From assembly GCF_022867865.1 (NCBI RefSeq), contig NZ_JALIEC010000001.1, positions 726,501 through 790,500 of the forward strand: DNA of 64,000 nt, read 5' to 3'. The notes below the pieces were generated by a model, which saw only the letters and a list, made by a program, of their open reading frames with translations, had not been told where the DNA came from and made no database searches. The DNA is from Phaeobacter sp. J2-8 (GTDB lineage Bacteria; Pseudomonadota; Alphaproteobacteria; Rhodobacterales; Rhodobacteraceae). Positions 54,719-62,348 of the stretch are shown here, piece after piece. The stretch's first letter is position 1; every line of letters starts with the position of its first letter. The position numbers and the translations under genes are program-made.

Positions 54719-54811
54719 TTGCCCAAGGCCGGTTTCAGGGTGGGGACGTAACGTGTCTGTCTTTTGGGGGGCAGAGCCGCAAGGCACCCACGTTACGGCC
54801 CATTTGGGCAA
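54719..54811 (+). other. Candidate structured RNA element upstream of tdk
   Basis: Nested inverted repeats: TTGCCCAA (54719-54726) with TTGGGCAA (54804-54811), GGCC with GGCC just inside, then CGTAACGTG (54747-54755) with CACGTTACG (54789-54797). At the tip is a GCC-GCAA-GGC hairpin (54776-54785) with a GNRA tetraloop. Outer, middle and tip stems fit one fold of about 93 nt with a 16-base internal loop on the 5' side. It could be a leader/riboswitch of tdk, whose ATG is 103 bases downstream, or a separate small RNA. It matches no class I can name. Confidence 0.4.
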
Positions 54812-54913
54812 TGTCATGACGGTTCCCTCTGCCGTTCCACCACTCCGGTTTTCCTCACCCTGACATTGTTGCGGGCCTTGTCACGCTGGAGCAGTCGGGG
54901 CATATCACCGCGC

Positions 54914-55492
54914 ATGGCCAAGCTTTATTTTCATTATTCCACCATGAATGCCGGCAAATCGACGCTGTTGTTGCAGGCGGCGCATAACTATGGCGAACGG
55001 GGCATGGACGTGCATCTTATGACTGCGCGGCATGACAATCGGGCTGGCAAGGGGCGGATCGGGTCGCGGATCGGCATTGGCAGCGAGGCCGACACCTATG
55101 CCCCCGGTCAGGATCTTTATGCCGCGATCAAGACGCGGCTGGCGATTGGGCCGGTGGCCTGTGTCTTTGTCGATGAGGCGCAGTTTCTGGAACCGGAACA
55201 GGTTTGGCAATTGGCCCGGGTGGTGGATGACCTTGGCGTGCCGGTGATGTGTTATGGTTTGCGGGTGGATTTTCTCGGCAAATTGTTTCCGGGGTCGGCG
55301 GAATTGCTGGCGCTGTCGGATGAACTGCGCGAGGTGCGCACAATCTGCCACTGCGGCAAGAAGGCCACGATGGTGGTGCGCCAGGATGGCGCGGGCCGGG
55401 TGCTGACGGAAGGCGCCCAGGTCCAGATCGGCGGCAATGAAACCTATGTCAGCCTGTGCCGCCGTCATTGGCGCGAGGCGATGGGCGCCTGA
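54914..55492 (+). CDS. tdk: Thymidine kinase
   Basis: A 192-aa type II thymidine kinase, making dTMP in salvage. The P-loop is STMNAGKSTLLLQ at residues 9-21 and the Walker B-like motif is FVDEAQFLEPEQVW near 84-97. A lid region follows, and zinc ligands are in CHCGKKA (about 143-149) and at the end SLCRRHWREAMGA. All key residues are present. Start at 54914 begins MAKLYFHYSTMNAGKS; the in-frame upstream sequence is not conserved protein. The untranslated leader may contain the structured element described at 54719. Confidence 0.94.
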   Translation: MAKLYFHYSTMNAGKSTLLLQAAHNYGERGMDVHLMTARHDNRAGKGRIGSRIGIGSEADTYAPGQDLYAAIKTRLAIGPVACVFVDEAQFLEPEQVWQLARVVDDLGVPVMCYGLRVDFLGKLFPGSAELLALSDELREVRTICHCGKKATMVVRQDGAGRVLTEGAQVQIGGNETYVSLCRRHWREAMGA

Positions 55493-55526
55493 CGACGCCA
55501 GTTGGCGCGCCCATTTGGCGGTGGAG

Positions 55527-55547
55527 GCCCCGGATCAGGTCCGGGGC
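55527..55547. repeat. Palindromic repeat with TCAGG loop, copy 2
   Basis: GCCCCGGA and TCCGGGGC flank TCAGG. Same loop and near-identical arms as the copy at 16323-16345. It lies between the tdk stop and the convergent csaA gene, 36 bases from the csaA stop codon. Confidence 0.55.
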
Positions 55548-55582
55548 GCGGCGGCGGTCCTTGAAACCCTCAGCGCAATTGT

Positions 55583-55921
55583 TCAGTGCATCCGCTGGCC
55601 GTTGGCGACCGTCTGATCCGGGGCCAGCAGGACGATGCCGCCCGCGTCATCCGACACACCCAGCGTCAGCACTTCGGACATGAAGGGTCCAATCTGGCGC
55701 GGTGGGAAATTGACCACGGCCATGACCTGCCGGCCGACCAGCGTGTCCGGGGTGTAATGCGCGGTGATCTGGGCCGAGGTCTTTTTCTCGCCAATCTCGG
55801 GGCCGAAGTCGATCCAGAGTTTGATGGCCGGTTTGCGGGCCTCGGGAAACGGTTCCGCGCGCAGGATTGTGCCCGCGCGAATGTCGACTTTGAGGAAGTC
55901 GTCAAAGCTGATCTCAGCCAT
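55583..55921 (-). CDS. csaA: CsaA-type tRNA-binding protein
   Basis: A 112-aa protein of one OB-fold tRNA-binding domain: FDDFLKVDIRAGTILRAEPFPEARKPAIKLWIDFG is the family opening and SEVLTLGVSDDAGGIVLLAPD the closing block. CsaA is a dimeric chaperone-like tRNA binder in many bacteria. Its first eight bases overlap the end of proC (ATGGCTGA), so the pair is co-translated. Length agrees with the family. Confidence 0.93.
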   Translation of the reverse strand: MAEISFDDFLKVDIRAGTILRAEPFPEARKPAIKLWIDFGPEIGEKKTSAQITAHYTPDTLVGRQVMAVVNFPPRQIGPFMSEVLTLGVSDDAGGIVLLAPDQTVANGQRMH

Positions 55922-56729
55922 TGCTCAGTTCCTTTGATCTGTCAGTTGCGGCCTTGACCGCACGTTTCAAAAGGGCCGGGAATCCGGTTTCCTCGTCCAT
56001 CAGAACCTCTAGCGCGGCCTGGGTTGTGCCGTTGGGCGAGGTGACGTTGACGCGCAATTGTGTCGGGCTGTCGTCGGCCTCCTCCGCCAGCACGCCGGCG
56101 CCGCCCACAGTGGCGCGCGCCAGTTTCAGCGCCAATTCCGCCGGCAGGCCCTGTGCCGCGCCCGCCGCTGCGAGGGTTTCGATCAGGTGAAAGACATAGG
56201 CCGGGCCGGAGCCCGAGACCCCGGTGACCGCATCCATCTGGTCTTCGCTGTCCAGGCGCACGGTCTGGCCGACCGCCTGTAACAGCGCCTCGGCCAAGGC
56301 CATCTGATCCGGGGTGACCCGTGTGTTGCCAATCAAGGCGGTGATGCCGCGACCGACCGCGGCAGGTGTGTTGGGCATGGCGCGGATAATCGGACAGCTG
56401 TCGCCCAGTACGGCCTCGTAACTTGCAAGGGTGACCCCGGCGGCCACCGAGACAAACAAGGTCTCGCCCCCGGCCATGGCGCGCAGCGCAGGCAGGGCAT
56501 CGCCCATCATCTGGGGTTTCACGGCGATCAGGGCAATGGCGGGGGCGGCGGGCAGGTCAGCGTTGATGTTCACGCCCTGCGCTTGCAGCCATTCCGACGG
56601 GAAAGGGTCGATCACATGAACCGACGTGGGCGGCAGGCCATCGGCCAGCCAGCCCTGCAACATTGCTGATCCCATCTTGCCACAGCCAAGCAGCACAAGA
56701 CCGCGTTCGGCCAGATCATTGGACATCAT
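55914..56729 (-). CDS. proC: Pyrroline-5-carboxylate reductase
   Basis: A 271-aa enzyme for the last step of proline synthesis. The N-terminal NAD(P)-binding motif is GLVLLGCGKMGSAMLQGWL. IIRAMPNTPAAVGRGITAL is the conserved substrate and cofactor loop. The C-terminal DAVTGVSGSGPAYVFHLIETLAAAG and LRVNVTSPNGTTQAALEVL blocks form the dimer and active-site region. The start is one of two adjacent ATG codons after GGAGGGGG. Operon partner csaA overlaps its 3' end; ybjN lies upstream in the same direction with a 34-bp gap. Confidence 0.95.
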   Translation of the reverse strand: MMSNDLAERGLVLLGCGKMGSAMLQGWLADGLPPTSVHVIDPFPSEWLQAQGVNINADLPAAPAIALIAVKPQMMGDALPALRAMAGGETLFVSVAAGVTLASYEAVLGDSCPIIRAMPNTPAAVGRGITALIGNTRVTPDQMALAEALLQAVGQTVRLDSEDQMDAVTGVSGSGPAYVFHLIETLAAAGAAQGLPAELALKLARATVGGAGVLAEEADDSPTQLRVNVTSPNGTTQAALEVLMDEETGFPALLKRAVKAATDRSKELSNG

Positions 56730-56763
56730 CGCCCCCTCCTGTTTTCACATTCGGGGGTGAGTG

Positions 56764-57264
56764 TTACGCGCGGCCGTAGGCCTCTGCAATGGCAACCTGA
56801 AGCGCCTCTTTCGGGCTGCGATCGCCCCAGACAACCAGTTGCAGCGCCGGGTAGTAGCGTTCGGCGCTCATCACGGCGGCATTGATCATTGTGTCGATCT
56901 GATCGGGGCTGGCAACCTGACCGCCGGCCAGCACAAGGCCGTAGCGATAGATCATCAATTGGCTTTCGCCCCACCAGGTAAAGGCCCCGGCCCAGCATTG
57001 ATCATTGATCGCGTTCAACGCTTCGCACAATTGCGGCGTTTTTTCCTCTGGCGGTTCCATCTCGAAGCTGCAAATCAGGCGCAGCGTTTCGTCATAGGCC
57101 GACCAGGCCAGGGTAATGGAATATGTGCGCCACTGACCTTCGACCGCCATGGCGATCTGGTCATCGTGGATACGGTCAAAATCCCAATCATGATGCTCGG
57201 CGATATGTTCGACGATGTCGATCGGGTGGAGGTCGTCCTCCAGGAACTGCTCGGAAAGTGCCAT
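56764..57264 (-). CDS. YbjN domain-containing protein
   Basis: A 166-aa protein of the YbjN/T3SS-chaperone-like family: LHPIDIVEHIAEHHDWDFDRIHDDQIAMAVEGQW is the domain opening and SPDQIDTMINAAVMSAERYYPALQ a conserved helix. YbjN proteins are cytoplasmic and affect stress tolerance and motility in E. coli; the mechanism is not known. It precedes proC-csaA in the same direction with its own spacing. Trp- and acidic-rich composition is normal for the family. Confidence 0.9.
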   Translation of the reverse strand: MALSEQFLEDDLHPIDIVEHIAEHHDWDFDRIHDDQIAMAVEGQWRTYSITLAWSAYDETLRLICSFEMEPPEEKTPQLCEALNAINDQCWAGAFTWWGESQLMIYRYGLVLAGGQVASPDQIDTMINAAVMSAERYYPALQLVVWGDRSPKEALQVAIAEAYGRA

Positions 57265-57517
57265 GCGCCACCTCTTTTTTGTATAGCGAACGGGGGTGGC
57301 AGCGCCCCAAGCGCTAGGTGCCTGCTCTAGGGGCTGTGGACAGTTCCCCGACCCCTACCTGATATGGTGAGGTGTCGTGCTAAGCATGTAAAGCAATATT
57401 TGTGTGACCCCGCCAATAAGTTGTGGATGAATTGAATTCAGGCACAACAGACAGGCAGCGATCCAGAACCCCATTGCCATTTCGCCGCTATAGACCCGTT
57501 GCAAGGCCATGCGTCAA
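57265..57517. other. Upstream part of the ybjN/R-M divergent region
   Basis: These 253 bases are part of the 361-bp gap between ybjN and the methyltransferase gene. They hold AT-rich patches (TAAAGCAATATTTGTG) and GTTGTGGATGA, one mismatch from an inverted DnaA box, but no second box or gene. I see no RNA gene here. Confidence 0.4.
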
Positions 57518-57532
57518 GAACAATGTGCGAAC
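57518..57532. promoter_or_regulatory. Alphaproteobacterial SOS (LexA) box candidate
   Basis: GAAC-AATGTGC-GAAC matches the direct-repeat LexA site GTTC-N7-GTTC known from Rhodobacter and other alphaproteobacteria, read on the opposite strand. It ends five bases before a candidate -35 box and about 94 bases before the methyltransferase ATG. Confidence 0.5.
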
Positions 57533-57537
57533 AAAAT

Positions 57538-57567
57538 TTGCAAAACCCCAGATATTGGGTCTATCTT
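57538..57567 (+). promoter_or_regulatory. Putative promoter of the R-M operon with internal palindrome
   Basis: TTGCAA (57538-57543) and TATCTT (57562-57567) are 18 bases apart. Between them lies CCCA-GATAT-TGGG (57547-57559), a palindrome that could be an operator. The LexA-like box adjoins the -35 side. Confidence 0.4.
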
Positions 57568-57625
57568 CTGACGGTCCCCACGGGTAGTTTGACAGAACGC
57601 GGGAAAAGACGAACACGGGGCGATC

Positions 57626-58597
57626 ATGCGGGCAACACTGACTTCTGTAGAGCTATGTGCCGGGGCAGGCGGCCAGGCGCTTGGGCTGGAGAAAAGCGGC
57701 TTTTCGCATGAGGCGCTGGTCGAGATTGAAAACCATTGCCGCAATACGCTGCGGCTCAACCGTCCGCAGTGGAATGTGGTGGAAGGCGATCAGGCCGATC
57801 TGAACCATTTTGATGGCCGTCCCTATGCGGGGATTGATCTTTTGGCTGGCGGTCTGCCCTGTCCGCCGTTTTCCGTTGCGGGCAAGCAGCTGGGCGATGC
57901 GGATGAACGCAACCTGTTCCCACATGCGCTGCGGGTTGTGGATGAAATCCGCCCCAAGGCGATCATGATCGAGAATGTGCGCGGTTTTCTGGATGCGGTG
58001 TTTGCCGATTATCGCCAGCATCTGAAACGGCAATTGTCGAAACTGGGCTATGAAACCGATTGGCATCTGTTCAACGCGTCGGATTTTGGCGTGCCGCAAT
58101 TGCGGCCGCGGGTGGTGATTGTCGCCATTCGCAAGGATCTGGCCGAGAATTTCACCTGGCCGGTGTCGCTTGAAACCTCGCCCAGGACGGTGGGGCAAAC
58201 GCTGTTTGATCTGATGGGCGAACGCGGCTGGCGCGGTGCGGCCAAATGGCGTGACGGCGCGGATGAAATTGCGCCGACAGTTGTTGGCGGATCGAAGAAA
58301 CATGGCGGTCCCGATCTTGGGCCGACACGCGCGAAACGGGCCTGGGCGACGCTGGGTGTGGATGGCATGGGGATTGCCAATGAAGCGCCGGACCGGGATT
58401 TTGTCGGAATGCCGCGGCTGACCGTTCGCATGGTGGCGCGGTTGCAGGGATTCCCGGATGAATGGGCGTTTTCGGGCAAAAAGACCCCGGCCTACCGCCA
58501 GATTGGCAATGCCTTTCCGCCGCCGGTGGCCGCCGCCGTATCGGCCCGGATTTCCGAGGCGATCACCACCCGCAAATCGGTGCAGGTTGTTGCCTGA
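57626..58597 (+). CDS. DNA (cytosine-5) methyltransferase of a type II R-M system
   Basis: A 323-aa C5 methyltransferase. Motif I is ELCAGAGGQALGLEKSGF (residues 9-26), and motif IV with the catalytic Cys79 is GGLPCPPFSVAGKQ. Motif VI is MIENVRG (114-120), motif VIII RPRVVIVAI, and motifs IX-X end at YRQIGNAFPPPVAAAVS. The target domain between VIII and IX is short (about 80-100 residues), as in single-specificity type II enzymes. The paired endonuclease is NgoMIV-like, so the methylated site is expected to be GCCGGC, protecting it from cutting. Its end overlaps the endonuclease gene start. No HTH extension at the N-terminus, so autoregulation of the M.SsoII kind is unlikely. Confidence 0.93.
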   Translation: MRATLTSVELCAGAGGQALGLEKSGFSHEALVEIENHCRNTLRLNRPQWNVVEGDQADLNHFDGRPYAGIDLLAGGLPCPPFSVAGKQLGDADERNLFPHALRVVDEIRPKAIMIENVRGFLDAVFADYRQHLKRQLSKLGYETDWHLFNASDFGVPQLRPRVVIVAIRKDLAENFTWPVSLETSPRTVGQTLFDLMGERGWRGAAKWRDGADEIAPTVVGGSKKHGGPDLGPTRAKRAWATLGVDGMGIANEAPDRDFVGMPRLTVRMVARLQGFPDEWAFSGKKTPAYRQIGNAFPPPVAAAVSARISEAITTRKSVQVVA

Positions 58598-59447
58598 CAC
58601 GTCTGCGGTGGCGTGGCTGACAAAGGCCCGGCGCGAATTCCATGCCAGCATTTTGAATTCAATTCTGACCCTGAGTGACAAGGGTGTGCCCAGCAATGCC
58701 GACAAGGGCAGCCGCCCAAGTGTCGAGATCGCCAGCGCCATTGTGGCGAAAATGGGCGTTGCCCGCACTGCGCCGAAACTGCCCGGTCAGACATCGGGTG
58801 CGGATTTCGAAGAGATATGCGCCGGGTTTATCGGCCTGTGCCTGGACCGGCTGGGCCATTTGCGGCCCGGGCAGTTTTCGGTGACCAAGGGCGGCGCGAT
58901 TGCCCAGTTCGATCAATATGCGCACCTTGATGAGCTGGAGGCAATTTCGAAATCCAATCGTGAAATTGCGACGGCGCTGGGGTCGGATTACCTGATCAAA
59001 CCGGACATTGTGGTGGCCCGTCAGCCGGAAAGTGATGCGCGGATCAATGCCCGCGAATGTCTGGTTGATGCGGATGCGGCCCGGTTGAGCGCGCTGCGCG
59101 CGGTCAATCAGCCGATGCCGATCCTGCATGCGTCTTTGTCGTGTAAATGGACCCTGCGCAGCGACCGTGCCCAGAATGCCCGGTCAGAGGGGCTGAACCT
59201 TGTGCGCAATCGCAAGGGGCGGCTGCCGCATATTGCGGTGATCACCGGTGAGCCGACGCCGGGGCGCATCGCCTCACTGGCGCTGGGCACGGGCGATATC
59301 GACTGTGTCTATCATTTTGCCTTGTATGAATTGCGCGCGGCCCTGGTGGATCAAGGGCGCGATGATACGCTGGAGCTGTTGGACACGATGATCGCTGGCA
59401 AGCGGCTGCGTGATATTTCCGACCTGCCGTTGGATCTTGTGACCTAG
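58587..59447 (+). CDS. NgoMIV-like type II restriction endonuclease, predicted GCCGGC specificity
   Basis: A 286-aa protein (TTG start at 58587) of the NgoMIV family: KLPGQTSGADFEEICAGFIGLCLDRLGHLRPGQFSV, QYAHLDELEAI, then IKPDIVVARQ. With the TTG at 58587 the putative catalytic residues fall at Asp140, Ser185, Lys187 and Asp193 (PDIVV, then ASLSCKWTLRSD), the positions I recall for NgoMIV, which is also 286 aa long. NgoMIV cuts GCCGGC as a tetramer. No ATG is near; TTG at 58590 and GTG at 58608 are alternatives, and all overlap or nearly touch the methyltransferase stop at 58597, suggesting coupled, low-level translation. Function is predicted from family. Confidence 0.85.
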   Translation: MLPDTSAVAWLTKARREFHASILNSILTLSDKGVPSNADKGSRPSVEIASAIVAKMGVARTAPKLPGQTSGADFEEICAGFIGLCLDRLGHLRPGQFSVTKGGAIAQFDQYAHLDELEAISKSNREIATALGSDYLIKPDIVVARQPESDARINARECLVDADAARLSALRAVNQPMPILHASLSCKWTLRSDRAQNARSEGLNLVRNRKGRLPHIAVITGEPTPGRIASLALGTGDIDCVYHFALYELRAALVDQGRDDTLELLDTMIAGKRLRDISDLPLDLVT

Positions 59448-59474
59448 CCGGTTTCGCCACGCCTTTGCGTGTCG

Positions 59475-59530
59475 ACAGGTTGGGGGGCCAGCCCCCCAAA
59501 CCCCCCGGGATATTTCCGGTCAGATGAAGG
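59475..59530 (+). repeat. GGGATATTT-type intergenic element, copy E
   Basis: ACAGGTTGGGGGGCCAGC, CCCCCAAACCCCCCGGGAT, ATTTCCGGTCAGATGAAGG. This is one unit of the array in copy D plus the common tail. It lies 27 bases after the endonuclease stop and likely ends or stabilises the R-M transcript. Confidence 0.75.
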
Positions 59531-59577
59531 GCATGACCGAGAGAGATTTGATCGTTCGGGGTGGTTGATCAGATCTC

Positions 59578-59653
59578 TTGCGGGGCAGGTTGTTTGCGGG
59601 TCAGGTTGTGTTTGGTTCAGGTTGCCTGTGGCTCAGGTTACGTTTGGCTCGGG
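59578..59653. repeat. Degenerate 16-bp tandem repeat over the lacI-type gene 3' end
   Basis: Exactly 16-bp steps from 59590: TTGTTTGCGGGTCAGG, TTGTGTTTGGTTCAGG, TTGCCTGTGGCTCAGG, TTACGTTTGGCTCGGG, with a partial unit TTGCGGGGCAGG before. The stop codon of the minus-strand regulator (59633-59635) is inside the third unit. Confidence 0.75.
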
Positions 59654-60700
59654 GGGCATGTTTTCTTTCATGTAGATGTCGATCCGGATGCGTTCCTGCG
59701 CCGGGTTATGCGGGACGTTGTCGACCTTGGCGCGCAGGACGCGGACGCAGGACCGCACCAGATGGCCGCAATCCTGAGAGATCAGCGCGTCGAAGGTGCC
59801 CTGGTTCAAGGCCTGTCGTGTGAGCGGGGTCAGCTCATGTGCGATGACCACCAGATCCTTTGGCGCGGCGGTTTCGGACAGAAACTGGATCAGCCCGGCG
59901 TTGCCCGCGGCAGAGGAATAGATGCCGCGCAGGTCGGGATAGGCGTTGAACACTTCCGGCAGGAGTTTGTAGATCAGATCCGGGTCGTCGCGGCCTTCGA
60001 CCGAGGCGAGGACCTGAAGTTCGGGGAATTGTGCGGCAGCGACCATGTCGAACCCCTGGCGGCGTTCGAGGTGGTCGCGGGCGAGGCGGGATCCGGTGAT
60101 CACGAGAACCTTGCCCGGGCGGCGCAGGAACCGGCCCAGAAGCTGAGCGGCGGTGCGCCCGGCCGAGATATTGTCGATGCCCACAAAATGATCGCGTCGC
60201 GAGGATGGCAGGTCAGAGACCAGCGCAACCACGGCGATCCCCTTGTCGCGGGCGCGGTTGACCGCATCGCGGACCGAAGGCGTTTCCGGGCTGAACAGCG
60301 CGACACCGTCAATGGCACCCGGGTCCAGCCCGTCGAGGATGGCGACAATGTCCAGTGGATCAAAGGGTTTGGCGGAAATGGTGGAAAGCCGGGTCCGCTC
60401 ATTTGCCAGTTTGTCCGCCTGGTCGGCGATTTGGTTGTGCAGGGCCTGCACAAATTCATTTGATGTGTCGGGCAGGATGAACAGGATGTTGTAGACCCGC
60501 TGACGCGCCAGATTGGCGGCCGCGGTGTCGCGCACATAGCCCAATTCCGCGATGGCGGCGCGGACCTTCTTGATGGTGATGGCGCGCACACCGGGGCGTT
60601 CGTTCAGCACACGGTCCACGGTCGCCAGGCTGACCCCGGCAACGCGGGCAATGTCGTTGACCGTCGGTTTTCCGACCAGTTTCAGTCCCGGCTTGGTCAG
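59633..60700 (-). CDS. LacI family transcriptional regulator
   Basis: About 355 aa. The LacI HTH is TVNDIARVAGVSLATVDRVLNERPGVRAITIKKVRAAIAELGY. The periplasmic-binding-like sensor runs from YNILFILPDTSNEFVQALHNQI to RIRIDIYMKENMPPEPNVT. No ATG is found in this frame near the 5' end; a CTG at 60700 has GGAG seven bases upstream (within the last codons of the kinase gene) and would give MTKPGLKLVGKPTVNDIA, so I use it with low certainty. It is the last gene of the sugar/kinase operon and probably represses it; the inducer is unknown. Confidence 0.85.
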   Translation of the reverse strand: MTKPGLKLVGKPTVNDIARVAGVSLATVDRVLNERPGVRAITIKKVRAAIAELGYVRDTAAANLARQRVYNILFILPDTSNEFVQALHNQIADQADKLANERTRLSTISAKPFDPLDIVAILDGLDPGAIDGVALFSPETPSVRDAVNRARDKGIAVVALVSDLPSSRRDHFVGIDNISAGRTAAQLLGRFLRRPGKVLVITGSRLARDHLERRQGFDMVAAAQFPELQVLASVEGRDDPDLIYKLLPEVFNAYPDLRGIYSSAAGNAGLIQFLSETAAPKDLVVIAHELTPLTRQALNQGTFDALISQDCGHLVRSCVRVLRAKVDNVPHNPAQERIRIDIYMKENMPPEPNVT

Positions 60701-60701
60701 T

Positions 60702-62337
60702 TTAGCTCTCCATCTCGCGGGCCAGGCCTTCGAACAACAGGGCCACGGCTTCGGCGCCGGGGTCGTTGTGACCTTTGAGGTTTTCCTCGGGGACATAGGC
60801 GGCGCGGCCGGCCTTGGCGCGGTGGATGGCTGCGGTGCTGTCTGCGCCTTGACGGGCGGCGGCCGCGGCGGCGGCGATGCCATTTGGCAGGGCGGCGAGC
60901 GCGGGGTGCAGCGCATCGACCATGGTGCGGTCGCCGACCTGCGCACCGCCGACCTGGCTGACACGGTCCAGCCCTTCGATCAGGGCGCGTGGCACCGGGG
61001 CGCCATTGGCACAGGCGTCCCCCGCCGCATTGAAATAGATCGCGAGGATCACACCGGAAGAGCCGCCCATGGTTTGGCTCAGCTCATTTCCAAGTGCGGG
61101 GAAAAGCTGGGTCAGATCGGCCAGCGGCAGGCGATCCAGCCGCGATTTCAGGGCGTGGGCCGCGGTGGCCAGGGTGCTGCCGGTGTCGCCATCGCCGGAT
61201 TTGGCATCTAATGCGTTCAGCGCGCTTTCGGCAGAAATCAACAGATCGGCGACGCTTTCGATGGTGCGGCGCGTGGTGGCGTTGGCGGATGGGATCGGCT
61301 CGATCGGGGTCAGGCCGTCGGGCAGGGGGGTGATCGCCACCGGTTGCATCGGTTGCATCCCGGGCCAGGCGGCCAGATTGACCGGCACAGCAAGTGCTGC
61401 CAATTCATCGTCCGAAGCGGCCAGCACAGAGACGGAAAAGCCATGCATGTCGAGCGAGGTCATCATCGGCGCGGGGCCAATCACATGGCTGGCAAGACCG
61501 GATTGCGCCAGCGCATGGGTCAGCACCGACATTTCCAGCGGCGTGGTCGCGCCGAGGTTGTTGATAAGTGCAACATTGTTTGCAGAGCCGGTGTTGGGAT
61601 CTGTGCCGCTCTGCAACTTGGCCACCACGGTGTCCATCGCAACCTTGGCAGAGGTGAAATCCACCTGTTCAACGCCGGGTTCGCCGTGAATCCCCAACCC
61701 CAATTCGGCCTTGCCCGCGCCAATGCGGTTTTCCTTGGGCGATCCCGGCACGGTGCAGGTGTCGAGGCTCATCCCGATGCTGGCGACGCGGGCGATCACG
61801 CCGCGCGCTGCAGCTTCGACCGCATCGAGATCGGCGCCTTGTTCGGCCAGCGCACCGGCGATTTTGTGCACGAACAGGGTTCCGGCCACGCCGCGCGGTT
61901 GTGGCAGGTCGGGCAGGGCGATGTCATCATCCACCACCACCATGGCCACCTTGCGGCCAAGGGCACGGGCGCGTTCCGCCGCCAGCCCGAAGTTCAACCG
62001 GTCGCCGGTGTAATTCTTGACGATCAACAGGCCAGCCGGCCTCGCCGGTGACGGCCAGAATGCCGGCCAGCACCGCCTCGACCGAGGGTGAGGCAAAAAC
62101 CTCGCCGCAGACGGCGGCGGTCAGCATAAAAGGTCCGACAAATCCGGCATGGGCCGGTTCATGTCCCGACCCGCCGCCGGAAATCAGCGCGACGCGCGAT
62201 TTGTCCCAATCGGTGCGATAGACCACCTTGATATGCGGATAGCCGTCAAGGCGCGACAACGTCCCGCCGGACGCTGCCAGCAGGCCGTCTATCGCCTCGG
62301 TCACGAGGTTTTCCTTGGCGTTGATGAATTGTGCCAT
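60702..62337 (-). CDS. Fused dihydroxyacetone kinase (DhaK-DhaL), frame interrupted once
   Basis: ATP-type dihydroxyacetone kinase. The N-terminal DhaK part (MAQFINAKENLVTEAIDGLL, then ISGGGSGHEPAHAGFVG) reads to AVTGEAG, where the frame shifts at 62030-62034 (one extra base in GGCCA). The second frame resumes LLIVKNYTGDRLNFGLAAERAR and contains ELGLGIHGEPGVEQ with the His that binds the substrate covalently. The C-terminal DhaL part has DAKSGDGDTGSTLATAA, the Asp cluster that binds Mg-ATP, and ends GLAREMES. Deleting one base gives 544 aa, normal for the fused class. Probably a read error. It is flanked by a LacI regulator and two ABC ATPase genes, suggesting a polyol or triose uptake locus. 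Confidence 0.9.
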
Positions 62338-62348
62338 AATCGTCCTCC

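Noticed and set aside
57400-57440. Replication-origin-like DnaA box
   Set aside because: GTTGTGGATGA has a mismatch and stands alone; no cluster of boxes or AT-rich unwinding region.
58458-58586. ATG-started extension of the restriction endonuclease gene
   Set aside because: It overlaps the methyltransferase by about 140 bp and adds an Arg/Pro-rich head without family similarity; the TTG start gives the NgoMIV length.
59578-59653. 16-bp repeats taken as CRISPR or attachment sites
   Set aside because: Repeat units are contiguous and partly coding; no spacers and no integrase nearby.
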